Origin: Sphingobium sp.
GTDB lineage: Bacteria; Pseudomonadota; Alphaproteobacteria; Sphingomonadales; Sphingomonadaceae
DNA length: 64,000 nucleotides
NCBI GenBank assembly: GCA_017744605.1
Contig: JAGIAZ010000006.1
Location: forward strand, 1 to 64,000
Reading direction: 5' to 3'
Shown: in pieces, positions 35,146-43,231 of the stretch
Layout of the letters: each line of letters begins with the position of its first letter
Position numbering within the stretch: position 1 is the first letter of the stretch
Program-made: the position numbers and the translations under genes
The notes under the pieces: model-generated
What the model saw: only the letters and a program-made list of their open reading frames with translations
Database searches by the model: none
What the model was told of the DNA's origin: nothing

Positions 35146-36090
35146 CTACTGGACCTTCTTCCGCTGGATCGTCCACGCGGGATCGGAGCAGAGGCGGCAA
35201 TCCGCGCCCACGAACGTCTTGGCGGCATTCTTGTCGCCGCGAAGCTGCCAATCGAGCCAATTGACCGCAAGCTGGGCCACCTTTCCGCCATTGGCCTCCC
35301 GGAAGGTGCCGCCATGCCCGACATCGCTCTCGACCAAAACCGCCGGTACATGGTCGATCTTCGCGAAATCATCGGTCCCGTTCGGGTAAGCGACATCGCT
35401 CTTGCCGCCGATGAAGTAGATGATCGGTGTGTGAACGGTCTTCAGAAGCGACTTGTCGACATGGATGCCCTGGATAGGATTGGTGCCGTCCGTGAACACG
35501 CCGCTATTGTGGATCAGGACCGTGCGAATGCGCGGATCCCTGGCAATCTCAAGAGCCTGGAGGCCGCCGCAGCTATGGCCGCCGACTGCGATTTCCCTGG
35601 AAGCGATCAGCCCGCGATAGCGGCTGCCGGCACGTCCATTTTCGGCAAGAGCCCAGTCTATTCCGGCGGCGACATCCTTGGAGGTCGTGGCGACGGGCGG
35701 AAGCAGCACCGCGCCGGCCTGACTGGCATTGGGTATGGGCGCGCGCGTTTCGCGTGGTAGGCCGGTCATGTCCTTACCCGGCGCTATCACCACATATCCA
35801 TGCGATGCGATCTCGAGAAGGTGGAAGCGCGCGCTTGCGCCGTCCGCGGCGCAGCCGCCATTGCCCCAGACCAGGACGCCGAGTTTCTTGTGGCCGAGCT
35901 TCTTAAGATCGGCCGGTCGATAGACGACATGGTCGGGCAACGTCGGATCGACTTCCTTGAGTGCCGGATAGGGGCCTGTGCCGGGCGTATCGGGCCGCGT
36001 ATCTACCGGAGGATCCGCCGGGACTTGCGCCAAAGCGGCCGTGCCGACCATGAGAAGACCAAACAAGACGGCCGCATTCCGGATACGCAT
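35146..36090 (-). CDS. Exported dienelactone-hydrolase-like protein, paralogue 1
   Basis: A 314-residue protein with a signal peptide (AAVLFGLLMVGTAALAQ) and an alpha/beta hydrolase fold: VWGNGGC (oxyanion region), nucleophile GGHSCGGLQAL and candidate His in DVGHGGTF. It is clearly related to the protein at 54406-55353, sharing HVVYRP, IASHGY, SCGGLQAL, NWLDWQL and a C-terminal Cys pair (CRLCSDPAW) that may form a disulfide. The start ATG is followed upstream by LacI operator copy 2 at 36141. Substrate unknown; an ester is likely. Confidence 0.85.
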   Translation of the reverse strand: MRIRNAAVLFGLLMVGTAALAQVPADPPVDTRPDTPGTGPYPALKEVDPTLPDHVVYRPADLKKLGHKKLGVLVWGNGGCAADGASARFHLLEIASHGYVVIAPGKDMTGLPRETRAPIPNASQAGAVLLPPVATTSKDVAAGIDWALAENGRAGSRYRGLIASREIAVGGHSCGGLQALEIARDPRIRTVLIHNSGVFTDGTNPIQGIHVDKSLLKTVHTPIIYFIGGKSDVAYPNGTDDFAKIDHVPAVLVESDVGHGGTFREANGGKVAQLAVNWLDWQLRGDKNAAKTFVGADCRLCSDPAWTIQRKKVQ

Positions 36091-36140
36091 CCTAACCTCC
36101 CTCGATTCGTTGCGGGGAGGCTATGCCATCGAAAATGTTA

Positions 36141-36154
36141 TGCAAGCGCTTTCA
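36141..36154. promoter_or_regulatory. LacI-type operator, copy 2
   Basis: TGCAAGCGCTTTCA, overlapping the stop codon of the lacI-type gene and lying 51 bases upstream of the hydrolase start at 36090, so it can control that gene independently of read-through. Confidence 0.75.
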
Positions 36155-37144
36155 TGCGCTTTCCCGAGCGATCACCCGGAAGCCGACATCGATGAGAGGT
36201 TCGACCTTTTCGTCGAGCGCCCGCGCGCGCAGGACGCGCATCACTTCCCGGGCGACATGGGCGCCGTCGATATCGACGGAGGTGATTGTCGGTCGCATGT
36301 CTCCAGCGAGGCGCAGATTGCCGAAGCCTGTGACGGCCAATTGGTCCGGTACGCGAATTCCTGCGGCCTGCGCTTCAACGATCAAGCCTTGAGCGATCCA
36401 GTCGGAGCCGCAGACGACGACATCCGGCTGCTCCGGCAGGTCGGCCAGGGCCCGGTAGCTCAAGCGCCCCTGCCCGAAATGGCTGGGAACATTGACCTCC
36501 AACCGGGTCGGCTCCTGTCCGCCGTCATGGGTCCAGCGCGAAATGAAGCCGCCTGCGCGGCGTTCCGCGCGAGGCGAGCGGGGAACGACGAGATGAGGGC
36601 GGCGATAGCCCCGGGAGCGCAGAAAACGGGCCAGTTCTTCGCCTGCAGCCGTGTGGGAGAAGCCGACCGAGACGTCAATCGGGTCCTCGGCGAGGCCCCA
36701 TGTCTCGATCACGGTGACCTTGGCGGCGCGCAGCTTTTGGCGCGTTTCCTCATCCGACACGATGCCGGTGAGGACGATGGCGTCCACGCGATGCGCAAGC
36801 GCCATGTTAATCTCGCGCACCAGCCGCGAATTATCCGATCCGGTCAGAGCCAGCATCACGCTGTTCCGATCCCGCGACAGCGCTTCGATCATGGCTTCGA
36901 CCGTGTCGTTGAAGATCGATTGCGCGATGTCCGGCACCAGGACAGCGATCAGGCGTGAGCGATTGCCGGCCAGCGCACCTGCCGCAAGATTTTGAACATA
37001 TCCTGTTTTTTCAATTGCTTCACTAATTTTCGTCGCCGTGGCCGACGCGACGATTTCGGGCATGTTCAAATAACGGGACACAGTGGCGGGCGAAACGCCC
37101 GCCATTGCCGCGACCTCATCGATTCTGGGTGTTCTGGCTGCCAT
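36152..37144 (-). CDS. LacI family transcriptional repressor
   Basis: A 330-residue regulator: N-terminal helix-turn-helix IDEVAAMAGVSPATVSRYLN with the hinge LAAGALAGNRSR, then a periplasmic-binding-protein-like effector domain (IAVLVPDIAQSIFNDTVEAMIEAL, VVVCGSDWIAQGLIVEAQ, VTGFGNLRLAGDMRPTITSVDID). It is divergent from the P450 gene, with a perfect palindrome between them. Two related palindromes at 33814 and 36141 indicate that it controls the whole 32.4-44.7 kb block. The effector is probably a small sugar-like or organic substrate. Confidence 0.93.
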   Translation of the reverse strand: MAARTPRIDEVAAMAGVSPATVSRYLNMPEIVASATATKISEAIEKTGYVQNLAAGALAGNRSRLIAVLVPDIAQSIFNDTVEAMIEALSRDRNSVMLALTGSDNSRLVREINMALAHRVDAIVLTGIVSDEETRQKLRAAKVTVIETWGLAEDPIDVSVGFSHTAAGEELARFLRSRGYRRPHLVVPRSPRAERRAGGFISRWTHDGGQEPTRLEVNVPSHFGQGRLSYRALADLPEQPDVVVCGSDWIAQGLIVEAQAAGIRVPDQLAVTGFGNLRLAGDMRPTITSVDIDGAHVAREVMRVLRARALDEKVEPLIDVGFRVIARESA

Positions 37145-37187
37145 GCCCCCTTTTGGGGCGAAAGGCCGCGAAATGCAAAATCTGCTT

Positions 37188-37201
37188 TGAAAGCGCTTTC
37201 A
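37188..37201. promoter_or_regulatory. LacI-type operator, copy 3 (perfect palindrome)
   Basis: TGAAAGCGCTTTCA is a perfect 14-bp palindrome with the central CG typical of LacI-family operators. It sits 43 bases from the repressor start and 20 bases before the P450 ATG, so it can control both. Confidence 0.85.
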
Positions 37202-37221
37202 TTTGCGATTATGACGCCCGC

Positions 37222-38403
37222 ATGACTGCTGACTTCGATCCCCTCGTCCCGGAAACCTTCGACAGCCCCAATGCGGTCTATGCGGATTTGCGCGGGCGCT
37301 GCCCTGTTGCCCATAGCGATGCGTGGGGCGGCTTCTGGGCTCTCATGAAGCATGAGGACGTCGCGGCGGCGGCGGCCGATTGGCAGACGTTCCTGACCTC
37401 GCGGCAGAATGTCATTCCCAAAGTGGCGTTTACGGGTCGCCGTCCGCCCCTGCATCTCGATCCGCCCGAGCACACGCCTTATCGCCGTGCACTGTCGCCG
37501 CTCTTCTCGGAGGCGCGCATTGCCCGGCTGGAACCGGTCATCCGGAATATCTGCCGGGATTTGCTCCCGCCTTTGGTCGCGCAAGGCGCTTGCGACATCG
37601 TCTCCGATTTCTCGGCGCCCATGCCGATCGCAGCGTTCGCGCACTGGATGAACCTGCCGCCGGACGCGGTCGCCGAACTGACGCGCGTCGGGCGCCTTTA
37701 CAATATCGCCGTCCAGTCCAACGACATGGACGCGACCCGCGAGAACAGCCTGTTTCTTTATGACATGGCGCGCAACATCGTCGCCGAGCGTCGCGAAAGG
37801 CCGCTGCCGGTGGAGGAAGATGCTGCCAGCGCATTGCTCGCCGCACGGATGAACGGCGAGCCTTTGCCGGAAGAGCTCATCATCGGCACCATCCGGCAAG
37901 TCCTGGTGGTCGGCATCATCGCGCCCAGCGTGACGATCGGCGCGATGGTCGTCCATCTGTGCCGCGACCAGGCGCTTCAGAGTCAATTGCGCGCGGACCG
38001 CTCGCTCCTGCCGGCTGCCGTGGACGAATTGTTGCGCCTCTACACGCCCTATCGCGGCTTCGCGCGCACGGCCGTTTGCGATGTGACAATCCGCGGTCGA
38101 ACTATCCCGGCCGACGAACCCATCGCGCTGGTCTATGCGTCCGCGAACCGGGACGCGGACGTTTTCGAAGATCCCGACAGCTTCCGTCTCGACAGGCCGA
38201 ACATGAAGGATTCCCTTGCGTTCGGCCGCGGTCCCCATATGTGCGTCGGCGCATCGATGGGGCGTCTGGAGTTGCGGGTGGCGCTCGACGAGCTGCTCTC
38301 CGCGGCGCCTGGTTTCGAGCTTGCGGGTGAACCGGTGCAAACCCGCTTCCCCGAAATCGGTGCGCTCTCCGTGCCCATCCGCTTCACCGGGGCCACGAGA
38401 TGA
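37222..38403 (+). CDS. Cytochrome P450 with atypical I-helix
   Basis: A 393-residue soluble bacterial P450. The heme-thiolate motif is FGRGPHMCVGASMGRLE (Cys about 341) and the K-helix ExxR is DELLRLYTP (Glu about 269). The I-helix reads VVGIIAPSVTIG, where most P450s have (A/G)G-x-(D/E)-T; the acid and alcohol positions are Ala and Pro. That alters the usual proton delivery and suggests an unusual oxidant or substrate-assisted reaction. No ferredoxin or reductase adjoins it. ATG at 37222 follows the LacI operator; it overlaps the CapA-like gene by ATGA. Confidence 0.93.
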   Translation: MTADFDPLVPETFDSPNAVYADLRGRCPVAHSDAWGGFWALMKHEDVAAAAADWQTFLTSRQNVIPKVAFTGRRPPLHLDPPEHTPYRRALSPLFSEARIARLEPVIRNICRDLLPPLVAQGACDIVSDFSAPMPIAAFAHWMNLPPDAVAELTRVGRLYNIAVQSNDMDATRENSLFLYDMARNIVAERRERPLPVEEDAASALLAARMNGEPLPEELIIGTIRQVLVVGIIAPSVTIGAMVVHLCRDQALQSQLRADRSLLPAAVDELLRLYTPYRGFARTAVCDVTIRGRTIPADEPIALVYASANRDADVFEDPDSFRLDRPNMKDSLAFGRGPHMCVGASMGRLELRVALDELLSAAPGFELAGEPVQTRFPEIGALSVPIRFTGATR

Positions 38404-39521
38404 GCCATGTGATCCTGGCCGCCGGCGACCTGGCGCCGGACCGCGACAATTATGACGAGAGCTATGTCGCAACGCGCGACGCGCTTCTGCAGGCCGACAT
38501 CAGTTTCGCTCAGCTCGAGACGAGTTTCGCGGGCAAGGGCGTGCGCCTTCCGCAAGCGCGCCATGCGGTGCTGGCTCGCCCGGATGGCGCCGACGCCTTG
38601 GCACGCGCCGGCTTCGACGTCATCTCGATGGCCGGCAATCACGTCATGGACTGGGGCAGCGAAGCCTTCTTTGAGACGCGCGGCAACCTCGAGCGCGTTG
38701 GGATGAAGGTCGTTGGCGCGGGCAAGAACATCGCCGAAGCGCGGCAGCCTGCGATCTTCACGCTCGGCGACGGCACGAAGGTCGCTTTCCTCGCTTATTC
38801 GAGCATTCTGCCGCACAGTTATTGGGCCGACGAGCGCCGGCCGGGCTGCACGCCCATGCGCGCCTTCACCGTCTATGAGCAGATCGAGCACGACCAGCCC
38901 GGCACCCCGGCGCGAATTCATACCTATCCGCATCGTGCAGACCTCGCCGCGCTCGAAGCCGATATCCGGTCCGCCAAGGCGCAAGCCGATCTCGTCTTCG
39001 TCTCGCTGCATTGGGGTATCCATTTCGTTCGCGCCGTGATCGCCGATTATCAGCGCGACGTGGCCCGCGCTGCCGTCGCCGCCGGCGCGGACGCGATTCT
39101 GGGCGGTCATGCCCATATCCTCAAGGGTTGCGAGGTGATCGAGGGGAAGCCCGTCTTCTACTCATTGTGCAATTTTGCGACCGACCTCCGCATGGATCCG
39201 GCGCACGCCGCTTCCAAGAGCTTCAACGAGATCCGGGTTCTGGCCGAGAATTGGGAGCCGGACTTCGAAAGCCTCTACAATTTCCCCCCGGCCGCGCGCC
39301 TATCGATCGTCGCTCGCTTCGAAGTGGCGAATGGCAAGCTGCTGCGCGCGGGATTCCTGCCGGTCCATATCGGCCGTGACGCGGTGCCGCGCTTCGCCGA
39401 TCCGGGGAGCGAGGATCACGCAGCGGTCGTCGACTACATGCAGGCCGTCACGGGCGAAGCGGGCCTGAATGCCGGCTATCGGATATCGGACGAGATGGTC
39501 CTGGTGGAGGTAGCGGCATGA
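38400..39521 (+). CDS. CapA-family metallophosphoesterase-like protein
   Basis: A 373-residue protein of the CapA/PgsA calcineurin-like group: VILAAGDLAPD, SMAGNHVMDWG, FVSLHWGIHF and GGHAHILKGCEVIEGKPVFYSLCNF are the metal-binding motifs. CapA proteins are known from poly-gamma-glutamate synthesis, but here there is no capsule gene. No signal peptide or membrane helix is visible, so it should be cytoplasmic. It is coupled by ATGA overlaps to the P450 before it and the membrane protein after it, so a role in the same catabolic route is likely. Confidence 0.87.
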   Translation: MSHVILAAGDLAPDRDNYDESYVATRDALLQADISFAQLETSFAGKGVRLPQARHAVLARPDGADALARAGFDVISMAGNHVMDWGSEAFFETRGNLERVGMKVVGAGKNIAEARQPAIFTLGDGTKVAFLAYSSILPHSYWADERRPGCTPMRAFTVYEQIEHDQPGTPARIHTYPHRADLAALEADIRSAKAQADLVFVSLHWGIHFVRAVIADYQRDVARAAVAAGADAILGGHAHILKGCEVIEGKPVFYSLCNFATDLRMDPAHAASKSFNEIRVLAENWEPDFESLYNFPPAARLSIVARFEVANGKLLRAGFLPVHIGRDAVPRFADPGSEDHAAVVDYMQAVTGEAGLNAGYRISDEMVLVEVAA

Positions 39522-40531
39522 AGAGGCGCGCTTTCCCGCTCGAGGGCTATGTGTTCCTCTATTTCCTGGCCTATCTGCCAAACGTCATCATCACCAAGCT
39601 GATTTCGAGCACGCCGCATGCGGGGCTTGGCCGTCCGCTCAGCGGCCTCGAGATACTGCCCTCCTCGCTCATCATCAGCACCATCCTCACCTATCTGTTC
39701 ATCTGGTTCTCGGGCTGGCACCGCGACGCGCATGGCCACATGATCGGCAGCGTCCGTGTCCCGGTGCCGACCCGCTACACGCTGCTTTCGGGCTTTGGCA
39801 CCGCCCTGGTGCTGTTCACCGTGCCGCTCTCCTTCACGTTCGAGGGCGTCAGCATTCCATTCATTCAGCTTCTGATGCGCGGCGATATTCTCATCATCGC
39901 GCCACTCGTCGACATCATGTTCGGCCGCAAGGTGCGCTGGTGGAGCTGGACGGCGCTGCTCATGGTGCTCGTGGCGCTCGGCATCACGCTGTCGGACCGA
40001 GGCGGTCTCTATCTGCCGCCGCTCGCGATCCTGACCATCATCCTCTATACGATCGGCTATTTCGTCCGCCTTGCAGTCATGACGAAAGTCTCGAAGAGCG
40101 GGGACAGCGCCTCGATCCGGCAGTATTTTGTCGAAGAGAAGATTTTCGCGCTCCCGCTCTCGGTCGCGATCCTCGCCGCGATATCGGCCTCCGGCATCGG
40201 CGCGCAGTCGGGCGCGCTTGGCTGGGGTTTCCTGGCGGTATGGACCGATCCGGTCATCTGGCCGCTCTTCTGGATCGGCCTTACGCTCACCATCGTTTCG
40301 GTCTTCGCCGCCATCATTCTGCTGGACGAACGGGAAAACGCTTACTGCGTGCCCCTCGAGCGCGCCGCCAGCCTCATTGCAGGCGTCGGAGGCGCGATCC
40401 TTCTGGCCTGGTTCTGGGCCCAGCCGATGCCACGCCCGGCCGAGTTGGTCGGCGCATCGATCCTCATCGCGGCCATCGTCCTCCTGTCACTTGCACCGCG
40501 CTGGTCGGGCAGGAGCCGGAGCGCCGCCTAA
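39518..40531 (+). CDS. Multi-span membrane protein, DMT-like
   Basis: A 337-residue protein with about ten hydrophobic segments, for example GYVFLYFLAYLPNVIITKLI, TLLSGFGTALVLFTVPLSF and AILTIILYTIGYFVRLAVM. The arrangement resembles drug/metabolite transporters, but no diagnostic family motif was found. It follows the CapA-like gene with an ATGA overlap and precedes the TonB receptor by 57 bases. It may move the substrate or product across the inner membrane; this is inferred from position only. Confidence 0.65.
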   Translation: MKRRAFPLEGYVFLYFLAYLPNVIITKLISSTPHAGLGRPLSGLEILPSSLIISTILTYLFIWFSGWHRDAHGHMIGSVRVPVPTRYTLLSGFGTALVLFTVPLSFTFEGVSIPFIQLLMRGDILIIAPLVDIMFGRKVRWWSWTALLMVLVALGITLSDRGGLYLPPLAILTIILYTIGYFVRLAVMTKVSKSGDSASIRQYFVEEKIFALPLSVAILAAISASGIGAQSGALGWGFLAVWTDPVIWPLFWIGLTLTIVSVFAAIILLDERENAYCVPLERAASLIAGVGGAILLAWFWAQPMPRPAELVGASILIAAIVLLSLAPRWSGRSRSAA

Positions 40532-40588
40532 TCCAGATTGCCGTCATCAAGTCCGCAAGACGAGCGGAGAGAATTGGGGAGAGAGACT

Positions 40589-43231
40589 ATGAACGTCATC
40601 AATGTGCAGGGATATTCCAGGCTTCTGAGCTGTTCGGCCCTGGGCGTGCTTTCGCTTTGCCTTGGTCAGCCGGCCGCCGCGCAGGACAGTACGGACGCGC
40701 CAGGTGCTTCGGCAGCGAAGGACGAGGCAATCATCGTGACCGGCAGCCGTATTCGCGGCATCGCGCCGGTCGGGTCCAACGTCATCTCGATTGGTTCGGA
40801 AAAAATCCTCGAGGAACCGGTCATCTCGACCAACGACCTGCTGCGGCGCGTGCCGCAAGTGGTGTCGCTCGGCGCCAATCGGGCCGGCGGCACCGCGCAA
40901 AACGGCGCGGCCAATGCAACGCGCGGCGCGGGCATCAATTTGCGCGGCCTGTCCACCAACGCGACGCTGCTGCTCTATGACGGTCGGCGCTTCCCGCCGC
41001 AGGGTACGCAAGGTCAGTTTACCGATCCTTCGGTCATCCCTTCCATCGCGCTCGGGCGAATCGAAGTCGTGGCCGATGGCGCATCGGCCATCTACGGCTC
41101 GGACGCCGTCGCAGGCGTCGTCAACTTCATCCTGCGCAAGGACTTCAACGGCATCGAAGGCCGCGCCCGCTATGGCTTTGCGGACGGTACGAGCTTCAAC
41201 GAGCAGCAATATGCATTGTTGGGCGGTCACAAATGGGATGGTGGCTGGATCATGGCGGCCGGCGAATATTCGAAGAACACGCCGCTCTACGGTGCCGACC
41301 TTTCCTGGTACCAGGCCGACAACCGCTATCGTGGCGGCCGTGACCTGCGCTCGATGAACTGCGCTCCCGGGACCATCACAGCCGGTGGCCGCACTTACGC
41401 CATCCCCACCGGCGGGGTCACGTCGGCCAATGTCGGCTCACTCGTTCCCGGCACCAGCAACCGCTGCTTCTACGGCGCGCTCGATCCGGTCATTGCGTCG
41501 CAGGAGCGCACCAGCTTCGTGGCGGCCGCCAGCCAGAATATCGGTGACGAATTCCGCGTCTTCGCGGACGGCTTTTACTCCTATCGCAAGGGCGTGCTGA
41601 CGATCGCCCCGACCATCAATGCAACGGTTCCTTCGACCAATCCGTTTTTCGTGACGCCGGTGACCGGCGGAACCTCGGTCACTGTCACCACGTCACTCGT
41701 GCCGACGCTCGGCCTGCTACCCAATCCATATCATACCAAGAGCTGGAACTACACGGTTGGCGCCGAAGCCAAGCCGTTCGGTGATTTCCGCGCCACGCTC
41801 TATTATGCACGGGGCCAATCGGAAGAAGTGGCCGATCGCTATAGGTCGGGGATCAACGCGGCTGCGCTCGCGGCCGCGTTGGCAGACACCAACCCGGCGA
41901 CGGCGCTCAACCTCTTCGGCGGCGCCAACAATCCGGCAACGCTGGCCAAGATCACCGACAATCTGTTCGTGATTACCGGCCGGACCCGTCTCGAAGTCCT
42001 GAACGGCCAGGTAGATGGCTCGCTGTTCGCGTTGCCGGGCGGCAATGTCCGCATCGCCTTCGGCGCGGAGCACAGGGTCGAATATACGTTCACTGACCTG
42101 CTGACCGGGCAGGCTGCCAAATCCACCAGCGTTCACGATGGCGGCAGCCGCGACGTCGACGCGTTGTTCGGCGAGCTTTTCATCCCGATCGTCGGGGCAT
42201 CGAATGCCACAAGCGGCATCGAACAGCTGTCACTGTCGCTTGCCTTGCGCCGGGAGGTCTACAGCGACTTCGGCAAGACGACCAATCCGAAGATCGGCGT
42301 CACCTGGAAACCCGTCAACGGGCTTACGCTGAAGGGCACATATGGCACGTCCTTCCGTGCGCCGACCTTCACCGAGGTCTCGACCATCGCGGGCGGCGCG
42401 GGTCTCTATTTCGATACCCTCGTAGGACCGAGCGGCAACCAGATCGGTATCGGAATCGCCGGCGGCAACCCGGGCCTGAAGCCGGAGACCGCAACGACCT
42501 GGTCGTTCACGGCCGAAGCGGCGCCCGTCCAGATCCCCGGGCTGTTGGCTTCGCTCAGCTATTTCAGGATCGATTACAGCAACCAGATCCAGGCGCTTCG
42601 CGGCACGCCGGATCTGCTGGTCAGCCCGCTCTACGCCTCGTTCGTGAAATTCAATCCCACGCCGGCTGAGGTCGCGGCTCTCGTCAATTCGGGCCTGCCG
42701 CTCAATGCGGCGATCAACCAGTCCCAGGTGACGTTCATCGCGGACGGCCGCAGGCAGAATCTCGGCACCTCGCGCATGCGAGGCCTCGATTTCGCCCTTG
42801 GCTATCAGTGGGCATGGGGCGCCGTGAAGCTCGATGCAGGCGTCCAGGGCACGTATCTGCTCGATTATATGTTCGAATCGGTCCCGGGCGCAGGTTTTGT
42901 CAATGTGAACAACAAGATCGGCTTCCCTCCGCGCTTCCGTAGCCAGGCTGACCTCGGCGCCAGGATCGGCGGCTTTCGGGGGCGGGCCGTCTGGAACTAC
43001 GTCAACAGCTACGACAATACGAGCGTGGCCCCCACGCAGCGTGTCAGGCGCTACAATACGGTCGATCTGTCGCTCGGCTATGAGATCAACTCCCATTTCT
43101 CGATCTCGGGCGACGTCAGGAACATCTTCAACCAGAAGCCGCCCTTCGTCGACGCAGCCACCGGCTGGGACGCGCAAGCCGCCAGTCCTTTCCCGCGCAT
43201 GTTCTCGGTCACGGCGTCGGCGAAGTTCTGA
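40589..43231 (+). CDS. TonB-dependent receptor
   Basis: An 880-residue receptor with signal peptide (SALGVLSLCLGQPAAAQ), TonB-box-like DEAIIVTGSRIRG, plug motifs NLRGLSTNATLLLYDGRR and DGASAIYGSDAVAGVVNFILRK, and the closing barrel strand RMFSVTASAKF. The ATG at 40589 has GGGGAGAG upstream. It overlaps the tannase-like gene (TGATG). It belongs to the class used by sphingomonads for bulky organic substrates and is likely the entry point of the LacI-controlled block. Confidence 0.95.
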   Translation: MNVINVQGYSRLLSCSALGVLSLCLGQPAAAQDSTDAPGASAAKDEAIIVTGSRIRGIAPVGSNVISIGSEKILEEPVISTNDLLRRVPQVVSLGANRAGGTAQNGAANATRGAGINLRGLSTNATLLLYDGRRFPPQGTQGQFTDPSVIPSIALGRIEVVADGASAIYGSDAVAGVVNFILRKDFNGIEGRARYGFADGTSFNEQQYALLGGHKWDGGWIMAAGEYSKNTPLYGADLSWYQADNRYRGGRDLRSMNCAPGTITAGGRTYAIPTGGVTSANVGSLVPGTSNRCFYGALDPVIASQERTSFVAAASQNIGDEFRVFADGFYSYRKGVLTIAPTINATVPSTNPFFVTPVTGGTSVTVTTSLVPTLGLLPNPYHTKSWNYTVGAEAKPFGDFRATLYYARGQSEEVADRYRSGINAAALAAALADTNPATALNLFGGANNPATLAKITDNLFVITGRTRLEVLNGQVDGSLFALPGGNVRIAFGAEHRVEYTFTDLLTGQAAKSTSVHDGGSRDVDALFGELFIPIVGASNATSGIEQLSLSLALRREVYSDFGKTTNPKIGVTWKPVNGLTLKGTYGTSFRAPTFTEVSTIAGGAGLYFDTLVGPSGNQIGIGIAGGNPGLKPETATTWSFTAEAAPVQIPGLLASLSYFRIDYSNQIQALRGTPDLLVSPLYASFVKFNPTPAEVAALVNSGLPLNAAINQSQVTFIADGRRQNLGTSRMRGLDFALGYQWAWGAVKLDAGVQGTYLLDYMFESVPGAGFVNVNNKIGFPPRFRSQADLGARIGGFRGRAVWNYVNSYDNTSVAPTQRVRRYNTVDLSLGYEINSHFSISGDVRNIFNQKPPFVDAATGWDAQAASPFPRMFSVTASAKF

